The notes under the pieces were generated by a model. That model had not been told where the DNA came from. It made no database searches and saw only the letters and a program-made list of their open reading frames with translations. This document shows, one piece after another, positions 44,401-52,146 of a DNA stretch of 64,000 nucleotides (position 1 is its first letter; each line of letters opens with the position of its first letter). The stretch comes from Pedobacter ginsengisoli (GTDB taxonomy: Bacteria > Bacteroidota > Bacteroidia > Sphingobacteriales > Sphingobacteriaceae), in NCBI RefSeq assembly GCF_002736205.1, contig NZ_CP024091.1, positions 2,477,555 to 2,541,554 on the forward strand, read 5' to 3'. The translations under genes were made by a program, and so were the position numbers.

Positions 44401-45466
44401 AAGTGATGGGGATCTGATTCCATCTAATATGCATAAAAAGATATTTGAACCATTTTACAGAATGGAAAGTAACAAAGATCAGAGAGGTACCGGAATAGGC
44501 CTGCCATTAGCCCGTTCGTTGGCTGAACTGCACGAAGGAACATTAATGCTTAGTACTGATGACGGTATTAGAAATGTATTCTCGCTTACTTTACCAAAAC
44601 ATCATGAAAGGGAGTTTAAAATAAATGATGATCCATTAGATGAGGGACAGGGTGTTAGAGAGGCTAGCACTGAGAACAGGAACATGGAATCGCCAGTTAT
44701 TTTACTGGTTGAAGACAATATAGAGATTAGGGAGTTTATAGCGGACAAGCTGATTAAGGATTTTCAGGTAATTGAAACTGCCAATGGACAAGAAGCTTTA
44801 AATGTTTTAAATGAAAAAAGTATTCATTTAATTATCAGTGACATTATGATGCCGGTGATGGATGGTTATGAATTATGCAAGGCAGTTAAAGATAACCTGG
44901 AATATACTCATATCCCGATTATTTTATTGACAGCAAAAAACACACTGCAATCGAAAATTGAAGGTCTGGAAGTTGGTGCCGATGCGTACCTGGAAAAACC
45001 GTTTTCTCCTGACCACCTGCTTACCCAGATCTCAAATCTGCTTGCCAGCAGGGATAAGATAAAGAATTACTTTGCAAGTTCGCCTTTGGTACATATTAAG
45101 AGCATGGCTTATAATAAGGCTGACGAGGCTTTTCTTGAAAAGTTAAATGAAATTATCAATAAAAACATTGATAATAAGTCGTTGGATGTAGACTTGCTGG
45201 CAGATGCGATGAATATGAGCAGGCCAACACTTTACAGAAAGATAAAGGCGATTTCTAATCTCTCGCCTCATGAGCTGATTAATATAACCAGGCTCAAAAA
45301 GGCTGCTGAATTGTTGGTTGAAGGAAACTATAAGATATTAAAAATTGCCTCGATGACAGGGTTTAGCTCGCAGGCACAATTTGGAAGATGTTTTGTTAAA
45401 CAGTTTGGAATGACCCCTTCGGAATATGCCGGTTCAAAGCATTTGGTTAGCACCGAGATGGAATAA
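41477..45466 (+). CDS. Hybrid two-component system regulator (HTCS) of the polysaccharide locus
   Basis: 1329 residues with a TTG start; no in-frame ATG precedes the signal peptide (about 1-21, TVVSTLGQ). The periplasmic sensor is a two-component propeller of IWVGTxxGLxRYN repeats (about 25-690) and a Y_Y_Y domain (about 690-775). A membrane helix follows (about 780-800), then HisKA with His833 in FTYVTHEIRTPLTLIKGP, an ATPase domain (NLIDNAVKYAAG, RGTGIGLPLARSLAELH), a receiver domain with phosphoacceptor Asp1122 in IISDIMMPVMDGYE, and an AraC-type DNA-binding domain (about 1220-1325, MSRPTLYRKIKAISNLSPHE). Such one-protein systems sense oligosaccharides and switch on the neighbouring susCD operon. 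Complete; no missing key residue. Confidence 0.95.
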   Translation: MNKFLFILSILIGTVVSTLGQSYTFRHYQVENGLSYNSVICSLQDKKGFLWFGTKDGLNRFDGYTFKIFRNDPDNPKSIGNNFIHSLYEDKDQNIWVGTLIGLYRYNPLNESFNLIEVTKNRDVRDIKLDSKGNIWYIAGLTLCKYNEKSKKLKTFGGRIHSGATSLSITANDEVWVSTTDGFIQKYKETKNTFENYNVFINSKPTISSWIEKLYDTGKGFFFIGTSNQGIKTFDTSTLTYKDILATNPDQTPIYARDFIAKSDDEYWIATESGLFIYNLKTGKYNNLRNKFDDPYSISDNAVYTLARDKEGGIWAGTYFGGVNYYPNQYTSFEKFFPQGGTNSLSGYAVREICNDKDGNIWIGTEDGGLNKLNHKTGVFEHFKPTGAKTSISHTNIHALLAVDNELWIGTFERGLDVMDINTSKVLRHYSAGQAPNELKSNFIESMLKTRSGEILVGTSFGLYRYNRTGNDFTLLNEVPGNLHYSNLIEDDHGTIWASSLRDGLYFYNPGNKTSGYYRHEENNRKSLSSNAVNSTFVDAKGGLWVATENGLNRFNEKEGNFRRYNSKSGFLSNVFYKILEDRKGNLWISTSRGLVCFDTSTNRIKSYTKANGLLSDQFNYSSAFKDLNGRMYFGSVKGLISFFPDQFRQNKFVSPVYITGFQIYNKEIEINKKNSPLTKSINFTDEIELAHDQSTFSIDFAALGYTAPEMTEYTFKMEGLDKNWTYLKANRKVYFTNLLPGTYTFKLKAANSSGIWSNKITELNIVIKPPLWASPLAFLFYALLIAVAIYYAIRYYHQRISNKNKRKIELWESKKEKELYHAKIEFFTYVTHEIRTPLTLIKGPLEDVMKKAEEVPAITDNLVIMKKNTNRLIELTDQLLDFRKTEIKGFNLNFVNINVSKLLEENCLRYKSAMEKKGLVLNVNLPEEPLYAYADPEALNKILSNLIDNAVKYAAGQIEIVLTSDTDTFDIEVKSDGDLIPSNMHKKIFEPFYRMESNKDQRGTGIGLPLARSLAELHEGTLMLSTDDGIRNVFSLTLPKHHEREFKINDDPLDEGQGVREASTENRNMESPVILLVEDNIEIREFIADKLIKDFQVIETANGQEALNVLNEKSIHLIISDIMMPVMDGYELCKAVKDNLEYTHIPIILLTAKNTLQSKIEGLEVGADAYLEKPFSPDHLLTQISNLLASRDKIKNYFASSPLVHIKSMAYNKADEAFLEKLNEIINKNIDNKSLDVDLLADAMNMSRPTLYRKIKAISNLSPHELINITRLKKAAELLVEGNYKILKIASMTGFSSQAQFGRCFVKQFGMTPSEYAGSKHLVSTEME

Positions 45467-45497
45467 AAAAGCCCGCGGATATTAACCGCAGGCTTTT
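45467..45497. terminator. Terminator shared by the hybrid sensor and YeiH-like genes
   Basis: A stem of AAAAGCC plus GCGG (45467-45478) pairing with 45486-45497, one C-A mismatch inside and a 7-nt loop. It begins right at the stop of the sensor gene, with a T-run on the right and an A-run on the left, so it works in both directions between convergent genes. Confidence 0.8.
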
Positions 45498-45532
45498 GAA
45501 TAAACCACTTAAAAGAAAATGATTGCTTTTTC

Positions 45533-46789
45533 TTATTTAAAAAGTATAAATGCAATGATCAAAGTGATGATGATATTGAAGCCTTGTGCTATTAAAAAAG
45601 CATAGAACGGCTTTTTACTATTTTTACCAAACAGATCAGCAAAATTGGTTTCTAAACCAATACTTGTGAATGCAAGTACAAACCAAAGTCCTTGCAAGTT
45701 TTTTAGGCTGCCCTTAACCTGAGTATTTACCTCTGGTGTGATGAAGAAAGAAAATAACAGCGAGGCTCCAATAAAGCCTATTACAAATTTTGGAAAACGC
45801 TCCCATATCACCTTTAAAGTGGGTCTAGTTTCTTTGTCTTTTCCAGCAGGATGCTGGGTATAAGTCCAGTATATTGAAATAGCAAATGCTGCAATTCCTA
45901 ATAATACATTTTGAGAAAACTTAACGATGGTACTGATTTTTAAGGCTTCCTCTCCCACTAATGAACCTGATGCTACTACTGCGCCTGTTGTATCAATACT
46001 ACCTCCTAACCACGCACCTGTAACTGCCTGAGGAAAATGAAAGTATGCAGCAATATAAGGCATAAAGATCATCATGGGGATTGCCGTTATGAGTACCATT
46101 GATATCACGTAGGATAGTTTTTTTGAATCGCCTTTAATGGCTCCTGAAGTTGCAATTGCTGCTGATACGCCACAAATAGAAACTGCACTGGAAATCATCA
46201 TAGTTAATTCATCGTCTATCTTTAATTTTTTACATAACCAAAATGCAAAATACCATACTGACAGCACTACTACCAAAGCTTGAATTAAGCCCAGAGAACC
46301 TGCTTTTAATACATCCGAAAAAATTACGCTGGTTCCTAATAATACCAGTCCTATTTTAACAAAAAGCTCAGTAGACAATGATGTTTTAAACCATTCTGGC
46401 AGTTTAAAAAAGTTACTGATTGCCAAACCTATGGCCAGGCTAAAAATTACTGCTTCGAGGTTCAATGCTTTAACCTGGCTATTGCCTGCAAGCACAAGCG
46501 CTATCATGGTTAAAACGTAAACAGATGGAAAGGTTAGCACTGCACTTTTAACTGATTTACCGGTTAAGAATGCACCAAATGCGGCTACAATAATTACAAA
46601 AATAAATTGTAACCCAATATACTCTAGATTAGAAGCTGTTAATACTGATGTTGTAAGATCAGTAATGCTGTTCCAATTAAACACAGGAACGGGCAATAGC
46701 AGTCCTGAAAGAGTTAAAATGATTGTTAATGCTCCAAGGATAACTACTACCCAATCTTCATGAATGTTTAGTTTTTTAGTTTCTGACAT
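45533..46789 (-). CDS. YeiH/UPF0324-type putative sulfate exporter
   Basis: 418 residues, about 10-12 hydrophobic segments over the whole length. It matches the conserved-hypothetical-698 family (YeiH, putative sulfate exporter) by features such as ISSAVSICGVSAAIATSGAI and AWLGGSIDTTGAVVASGSL in the two halves. Members have been linked to export of sulfate or related anions, mostly without direct proof. It is 39 nt downstream of the flavoprotein gene on the same strand and may be the last gene of that unit, or have its own weak promoter. A terminator follows. Confidence 0.82.
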   Translation of the reverse strand: MSETKKLNIHEDWVVVILGALTIILTLSGLLLPVPVFNWNSITDLTTSVLTASNLEYIGLQFIFVIIVAAFGAFLTGKSVKSAVLTFPSVYVLTMIALVLAGNSQVKALNLEAVIFSLAIGLAISNFFKLPEWFKTSLSTELFVKIGLVLLGTSVIFSDVLKAGSLGLIQALVVVLSVWYFAFWLCKKLKIDDELTMMISSAVSICGVSAAIATSGAIKGDSKKLSYVISMVLITAIPMMIFMPYIAAYFHFPQAVTGAWLGGSIDTTGAVVASGSLVGEEALKISTIVKFSQNVLLGIAAFAISIYWTYTQHPAGKDKETRPTLKVIWERFPKFVIGFIGASLLFSFFITPEVNTQVKGSLKNLQGLWFVLAFTSIGLETNFADLFGKNSKKPFYAFLIAQGFNIIITLIIAFILFK

Positions 46790-46828
46790 TTGAATTTAGT
46801 TTGATTTGTGTATTGTGTTTGTTTTGTT

Positions 46829-48262
46829 TTAAATTGTGATAGAGAAAACGTCTTTTAAGGCGCATTTTGCGGCGTGATAACCACACATTCCATGCACACC
46901 TCCTCCTGGAGGAGTTGATGAAGAACACAGATATAATCCCTTTGCAGAAGTTCGATAAGGAGAACTCCGTAAGGCAGGTCGCGTAAAAATCTGTCCAAGG
47001 TCAATTACACCACCGTTAATATCTCCTCCTATATAATTTGGATTGTAAGCCTCCACCTGTGCGGTATTCATGGTGTGCTTTGCCAATATCCTATCTCTGA
47101 AACCGGGAGCAAAGCGCTCTATTTGTTTTTCAATAGTTTCAGTCATATCTGTTACCGATCCATTTGGCACGTGACAATAAGCCCATGCCGTATGCTTTCC
47201 TTCCGGAGCCCTCGATGTATCAAATAAACTTTGCTGCGCAAGTAATACAAAAGGTTTGTCGGCATGTTTACCCTGCCAGCTAAGCTTTTCAGATAAGGTA
47301 ATTTCTTCCAGCGTATTGCCAATATGTACCGTTCCAGCGCGACGTGCTTCTTTTGCAGTAAAGGGAATCGCTTCATCCAAAGCCCAATCAACTTTAAAAA
47401 CGCCCATTCCGTAGCGATATCTTTCCAATTGCCATTTATAAATGGAAGAAAACTTATGACCAGCTATTTGCAACAATTGCTTTGGTGTTACATCAAATAA
47501 TACCGTTCGGGAAGAAGGCAATTCATCTAAAGATTTTATATAACGTCCCGTTTCAATTTTACCTCCTAACGCAATAAAATAAGATGACAATGCATTTGCA
47601 ATTTCTTTAGATCCACCCACAGGAATAGGCCATCCTTTTAGATGTGCCGCAGCCATTAATACCAATCCTATTGCCGATGTGGTTAAGTTAGACAGCGGTT
47701 GAATAGAGTGTGCAGCCATTCCGGCCCATAATCCTCTTGCGGCCTTGGTTTTAAATCTTTTAGCTAAGAAAGTTGCCGATGTAAGTGCATTTAATCCAAA
47801 TTTAGCCATAGCAATGGGGTGTTTAGGAAAATGCAAAGGACCAAGAACATCGGCTGCTATATCTGGCCAGTCTTTAACAAGCGGCTTTAATAATTTAAGA
47901 TAGGCTTGTTCATCGTCGCCAAGCAATCTTGCAGTTTCTTCTATAGAACTTCCCAGGACAGCCGCCGTACCGTCATCAAATGGATGAGCAGCAGCAAGAT
48001 CTGGAAATGTATAAAACAATCCATAATCCTGAAGCGGAAGTGTATTAAAAAATGGCGAGCCAATAGCTAGAGGATGAATAGCCGAACAAACATCATGTAC
48101 AAAGCCGGGTAAGGTTAGCTCCGCAGATCTTAATCCGCCACCAATCTCGTTCTTTCCTTCTATAATCAATACTGATAGGCCTTCCTGTTGCAATGCTATG
48201 GCAGCTGCTAAACCATTTGGTCCTGAACCAACCACAACCGCATCAAAATCTGGTTTTCCCAC
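46829..48262 (-). CDS. FAD-dependent oxidoreductase (PYROXD2 / phytoene-desaturase-like)
   Basis: 477 residues. The N-terminal Rossmann motif is AVVVGSGPNGLAAAIALQQE with the family follow-up IIEGKNEIGGGLRSAEL. The C-terminal GLYLCSSSTPPGGGVHGMCG is the second FAD-contacting block. The LPGFVHDVCSAIHPLA segment is typical of the PYROXD2 subgroup rather than carotenoid desaturases proper. Such flavoproteins act on hydrophobic substrates such as lipids or isoprenoids; the actual substrate is unknown. It starts 6 nt after the epimerase-like gene's stop, in a unit headed by the second susC-susD pair, which is a rare setting. Confidence 0.85.
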   Translation of the reverse strand: MGKPDFDAVVVGSGPNGLAAAIALQQEGLSVLIIEGKNEIGGGLRSAELTLPGFVHDVCSAIHPLAIGSPFFNTLPLQDYGLFYTFPDLAAAHPFDDGTAAVLGSSIEETARLLGDDEQAYLKLLKPLVKDWPDIAADVLGPLHFPKHPIAMAKFGLNALTSATFLAKRFKTKAARGLWAGMAAHSIQPLSNLTTSAIGLVLMAAAHLKGWPIPVGGSKEIANALSSYFIALGGKIETGRYIKSLDELPSSRTVLFDVTPKQLLQIAGHKFSSIYKWQLERYRYGMGVFKVDWALDEAIPFTAKEARRAGTVHIGNTLEEITLSEKLSWQGKHADKPFVLLAQQSLFDTSRAPEGKHTAWAYCHVPNGSVTDMTETIEKQIERFAPGFRDRILAKHTMNTAQVEAYNPNYIGGDINGGVIDLGQIFTRPALRSSPYRTSAKGLYLCSSSTPPGGGVHGMCGYHAAKCALKDVFSITI

Positions 48263-48268
48263 TATAAT

Positions 48269-49201
48269 TTATTTCTTACTTAATGATAATTTATTTTCGT
48301 TTAACAATGTTCCTACTGCATCGTGAAGGTAGGGATATTTGAATTTAAATCCATTCTTTTGTAAAACTGACGAGATCACTCTTCTTCCGGAAAGGACAAG
48401 TTCTGCCTCTGTACCTATGAAAACTGCACCTATTTTTATAAATATGGCAGGATTTGGCAACCCAAAGGGAATGTAAATAGATTGCCTTATTGTTTTCATA
48501 AATTCCTTATTAGTTACCGGAAAAGGGCTGGCTGCATGAACAATCCCTTTAATCTCAGCATCTAAGATGGCATATCTTATCAGATCTGTAAAATCTTGTT
48601 CATGTATCCAGGTCATATATTGAGTACCCGTACCTATTTTACCTCCCAGGCCAAACTTAGCCATATTAAGGAAGGGTTTCAAAATACCACCATTTTGTTG
48701 CAAAACCATCCCTATTCTTAAAAACACTTTTCGCGTTTTCGGAGTATCATATCTAGCAAAAGCTTTCTCCCAGGCCTTACAAACTTCCGGAGAAAAACCA
48801 CTTCCTGTAGGTGAATCTTCAACTTTCACTTCATCACCAGAATTCCCAAAAATAGCTGCAGATCCTGCATTAACCCATACTTCAGGCGGTTTATTCAATT
48901 CTCCTATTGCCTTTCCAATAACCAATGCAGCATCTACTCGTGAGTTAATGATTTCCTGTTTATTAGCATTTGTGTAACGGCAGTTTACAGATCTCCCTAC
49001 CAGATTAATTATAGCCTTGCTACCTTCCAGTTCCTTAGTCCAATTCCCTATGTTTTTGGCATCCCAAAGTACATATCTGATATTCTGTTCATTCTTCCTT
49101 ATCGTTCTGGTCAGTACCACAATTTCATAATCAGGAAAAGCTTTTATTATTGCAGATCCTAAAAAACCTGTTCCTCCGGCTATAATTATTTTATTACTCA
49201 T
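48269..49201 (-). CDS. TIGR01777-family SDR (NAD-dependent epimerase-like, YfcH type)
   Basis: 310 residues. The NAD(P) motif is IIIAGGTGFLGSAII at the N-terminus, and later INLVGRSVNCRYTNANKQEI and WVNAGSAAIFGNSGDE mark the TIGR01777/DUF1731 subgroup. The C-terminal part has the DUF1731-type ELVLSGRRVISSVLQKNGF with FKFKYP. No reaction has been settled for this group. The classical YxxxK is not obvious: an AIFG-N stretch stands where Ser-Tyr would be expected. It lies 12 nt after the DoxX-like gene and 6 nt before the flavoprotein gene. An NAD-dependent oxidoreductase together with a flavoprotein in one unit suggests sequential redox steps, but that is inference. Confidence 0.85.
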   Translation of the reverse strand: MSNKIIIAGGTGFLGSAIIKAFPDYEIVVLTRTIRKNEQNIRYVLWDAKNIGNWTKELEGSKAIINLVGRSVNCRYTNANKQEIINSRVDAALVIGKAIGELNKPPEVWVNAGSAAIFGNSGDEVKVEDSPTGSGFSPEVCKAWEKAFARYDTPKTRKVFLRIGMVLQQNGGILKPFLNMAKFGLGGKIGTGTQYMTWIHEQDFTDLIRYAILDAEIKGIVHAASPFPVTNKEFMKTIRQSIYIPFGLPNPAIFIKIGAVFIGTEAELVLSGRRVISSVLQKNGFKFKYPYLHDAVGTLLNENKLSLSKK

Positions 49202-49213
49202 TAAATTTAAGGT

Positions 49214-50734
49214 TTAATATTCCTTTACTGAACTATATCGGCCTTCAACCAAAGGATACTTTTTATCAGATCTGTCTAAGACTACATAAATAGAATCTCT
49301 AAATTCATTAATTCCGTTAAGAATAATTCTATTTGCCGTGGGCCTGCTGTAGTGCAACACTTGCGTTTCTTCTTTATGATTCTTGTTTTTGTTCTGCAAA
49401 TAAAGGATATGGTTTACTGTATCTGCTTTATAGAAAAAGTACCTGCGTTCACCGGCCATACCACCAACCTCCCATCTGGTCACCCCCAGGTCACGGTTTT
49501 TCTTTAGCTTGTCTAACTGATCAGAATCTTGAGTATTTACCTGATTAAGTCTATTATTCTTTTTATCATTCTTTACACGGAGCGGAGAATAACCAATCAT
49601 GCGGTCGGCAATGGCCCCACGATTGGTTTTATAGCTTAATGACGACCAACCTTCGAATGTTGCATCTTGCCATCGTATGGAGTCTTGAGGGGTATAAGGA
49701 ACTACCTTGTTATTTAACCTGTATTCTGTTACGTTATAATAGCCTTTTGCTCCCGCTAATCCGGGAGTACTCGGGATGTTATAATTGTTTCCGTTAAAAA
49801 AACCATATGCCCACAAACCAGCCGCAACCGGAACAAACAAGAAATTAAAAGTCCATTTTACACCTGCAGCGAGATTGCGCTGCCATTTTTCGGAGATAAC
49901 CGGCTGATAACGGTAAGGTAAGATGTCTTTTTCATTTACCAGCAGATTCCAGATTTTAGGCAAATCGTACCAAACTATAAATATACCAATAATGGCAAAA
50001 TAAGCCGCAGGAACTGCTACACCAGCATCATAAGCATGGTTGGCAATACAGATGTTAAAAGTTACCACAGCCGCTAGTGCCGCTCCCAAAGGAGAAGTTT
50101 TTCTATTTAACAACAACAGTCCAGGAAGGATTTCGGCGAATCCAAGAAATACAGTATACCAGAAAGAAACGCCAACGTGCGACCAATATAACTTCTTCTC
50201 CGCCATATCTATAAATGACGTATTTAGCATCCCAACTGTAGGGAAAACCATTTGCATCGGAAAAGCTTTCTTTAATCCCCATCCAATCATTCCATATGCC
50301 AGGCGATAACGGGCAAGTACTCTGATCCAATAATAAAGCTTACTATATTCTGTGGATTTCTTATCAAAAGCTGTCCAGATCAATCCTCCAACAATAGATC
50401 CTGCAAATAGCAGAATCAAATTAATATAATTTAATAACCCAAACACCCCTTCTTCTGATTCTATGGTTACAATCTGTGGGGGCCAGAACGCTACTATGGC
50501 TTGAAAATCATGATAAGTGATCTTCGAAAACTTTAAAGCGAAAAGCTCTTCATAAAACTTTGGATAAGTGGGAATACACAAAAAAAGCATATACAAAAAG
50601 CCTATCCGAAATGCTATTTTCTGATAGTTCTTCCATTTGCCGGTTTTAGGCGATTCTTTAACTACTTCCTGCTCTTGTTTGTCTGCTGCTGCTGTTTCTG
50701 CAGGAGCATCCAGGTTTATCTCTAATGTGGACAT
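49214..50734 (-). CDS. DoxX-like multi-pass membrane protein, copy 2
   Basis: 506 residues. A charged cytoplasmic N-terminus (about 1-38) precedes hydrophobic segments at about 40-58, 98-120, 135-150, 185-205, 213-235, 238-258 and 290-310. The central part, YWIRVLARYRLAYGMIGWGL with KKAFPMQM and VFLGFAEILPGLLLLNRKT, resembles DoxX/HTTM-type quinone-linked membrane proteins. A soluble C-terminal domain (about 315-506) contains YYNVTEYRLNN, a tryptophan block SIRWQDATFEGWSSL, and DTVNHILYLQNKNKN. The neighbour at 50757-52118 shares the same plan and motifs, so they are tandem paralogues. Activity unknown. It is part of the susC-susD-headed unit, 22 nt after the first copy. Confidence 0.75.
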   Translation of the reverse strand: MSTLEINLDAPAETAAADKQEQEVVKESPKTGKWKNYQKIAFRIGFLYMLFLCIPTYPKFYEELFALKFSKITYHDFQAIVAFWPPQIVTIESEEGVFGLLNYINLILLFAGSIVGGLIWTAFDKKSTEYSKLYYWIRVLARYRLAYGMIGWGLKKAFPMQMVFPTVGMLNTSFIDMAEKKLYWSHVGVSFWYTVFLGFAEILPGLLLLNRKTSPLGAALAAVVTFNICIANHAYDAGVAVPAAYFAIIGIFIVWYDLPKIWNLLVNEKDILPYRYQPVISEKWQRNLAAGVKWTFNFLFVPVAAGLWAYGFFNGNNYNIPSTPGLAGAKGYYNVTEYRLNNKVVPYTPQDSIRWQDATFEGWSSLSYKTNRGAIADRMIGYSPLRVKNDKKNNRLNQVNTQDSDQLDKLKKNRDLGVTRWEVGGMAGERRYFFYKADTVNHILYLQNKNKNHKEETQVLHYSRPTANRIILNGINEFRDSIYVVLDRSDKKYPLVEGRYSSVKEY

Positions 50735-50756
50735 TTTAATTTCTTTTAAGTGACAA

Positions 50757-52118
50757 CTAGATTTTTACAGGTTTACGGCGACCCTCGAACATCATATACT
50801 TCTTATTTATTTTGGCAAGAACCACATGTATCGAATCTCTGTTTTCGTTAATACCCGACAGTACTATTGTGGAATCATTTGGCCGCTCATACTTGAGATG
50901 AAGCTTTTCATTCCGTTGATTTTTATTCTTATTCTGCAATGAAAGCGTATGGTTTACAGTATCGGCATCATAGTAGAAATAGTGGCGACCGGCATATCCT
51001 GCCAGTTCATAGTTTCTATCAATATCTTTTTCATGAACTTCTTCGCCACTCGACAAGTCTATCTTAACGGGGCGATTCACTTTAATGGTTAGTGTCGACC
51101 ATTTTTCGAAAACCACATCCTGCCATCTGTTCGGATCAGTTTTGGAGTATGGTATAGTATCTTTATTTAATACAAACTCCTTTACATTATAATACCCAAA
51201 TGCTTTACTTAAACCTGGTGTATGAGGTATTTTATATGGATCATTTGTGTAATTATCATAAGCCTTATATGCAAAGAGTACAACAAAGGCCAGAAATGCT
51301 ATTTTTAATCCTTTCCGCGCATTTCTTAAACGACTATCCGTAAATTTTGGAATAAATTTATTGGCATAAGCCGGTGTTTCTTTAATAAGCAGATCATATA
51401 ATCTGGGGATGTCGTATGCAAATAAGAAAGTTGCTAAGAGCACAATAAAAGTACTTAGCGCCTGCTCACCTATATCATAAAATCCATTTGCTACCGCTAC
51501 ATTCCCTAAAAAACCGAATATTAGTCCTACTCCAAACGTGACGGTTTTCCGGTTAAAAAGCAGGAAAGCTGCAAGTATTTCAACAAAACCTAAAAAAGAT
51601 TCGTACTTAGGTGCTATGCCTACTGTTTGGAAATAGATTTTCCAGGCAAAATAATCTCCATAATTAGTCAGCAGATTACTTAACGAAGGATATGGCATCT
51701 GCAACGGAAAAAATTTAATAAAGCCATAAGTAACCAGTACGAACGCAAGGCGATATCTCACCAATACCCTTAACCAGTAATATAACTTTGTATATTCCTT
51801 TCTTTGGGCATCTGCTTTACCCCAAATGACAGCACCTATGGCTGCAATAACGATAAATACTACCCAGTTTGCAAAACCTCCAATACCCCATTCGGCAATT
51901 TGATTATCAGAAAAAAACTGAGGTTGGTACTTAGTTAACTTAAACAGATCGTGAAAATGGAGGTGAAGCCAATTGATAGAAAACAACTGTTTATAGAATT
52001 TCCAGTCAATTGGGATAATTTGTATTACAAGGAAGATAAAGAAGAACCGGAACAAATTCTTTTCCCAGGGTTTCCACTCCCGTGATTCATTGTTTGTGTT
52101 GGTTGTTATTTTGCTCAT
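50757..52118 (-). CDS. DoxX-like multi-pass membrane protein, copy 1
   Basis: 453 residues with the same architecture as the next gene downstream: hydrophobic segments at about 24-42, 83-103, 122-140, 170-190, 194-215, 222-240 and 270-288, then a soluble C-terminal domain (about 300-453). Shared blocks are LYYWLRVLVRYRLAFVLVTY, FLGFVEILAAFLLFNRKT, GYYNVKEFVLNKDTIPYSK, NRWQDVVFEKWSTL and DTVNHTLSLQNKNKNQRNEK. It lacks the roughly 15-residue Asp/Gln-rich insert and the longer N-terminus of its paralogue. DoxX-like is my nearest family likeness; a heme or quinone partner has not been shown. The stop-to-start gap with the SusD gene upstream is 28 nt, so they are probably one transcript. Confidence 0.75.
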   Translation of the reverse strand: MSKITTNTNNESREWKPWEKNLFRFFFIFLVIQIIPIDWKFYKQLFSINWLHLHFHDLFKLTKYQPQFFSDNQIAEWGIGGFANWVVFIVIAAIGAVIWGKADAQRKEYTKLYYWLRVLVRYRLAFVLVTYGFIKFFPLQMPYPSLSNLLTNYGDYFAWKIYFQTVGIAPKYESFLGFVEILAAFLLFNRKTVTFGVGLIFGFLGNVAVANGFYDIGEQALSTFIVLLATFLFAYDIPRLYDLLIKETPAYANKFIPKFTDSRLRNARKGLKIAFLAFVVLFAYKAYDNYTNDPYKIPHTPGLSKAFGYYNVKEFVLNKDTIPYSKTDPNRWQDVVFEKWSTLTIKVNRPVKIDLSSGEEVHEKDIDRNYELAGYAGRHYFYYDADTVNHTLSLQNKNKNQRNEKLHLKYERPNDSTIVLSGINENRDSIHVVLAKINKKYMMFEGRRKPVKI

Positions 52119-52146
52119 AACAAATATATTTTAATGATGTTAAAAT

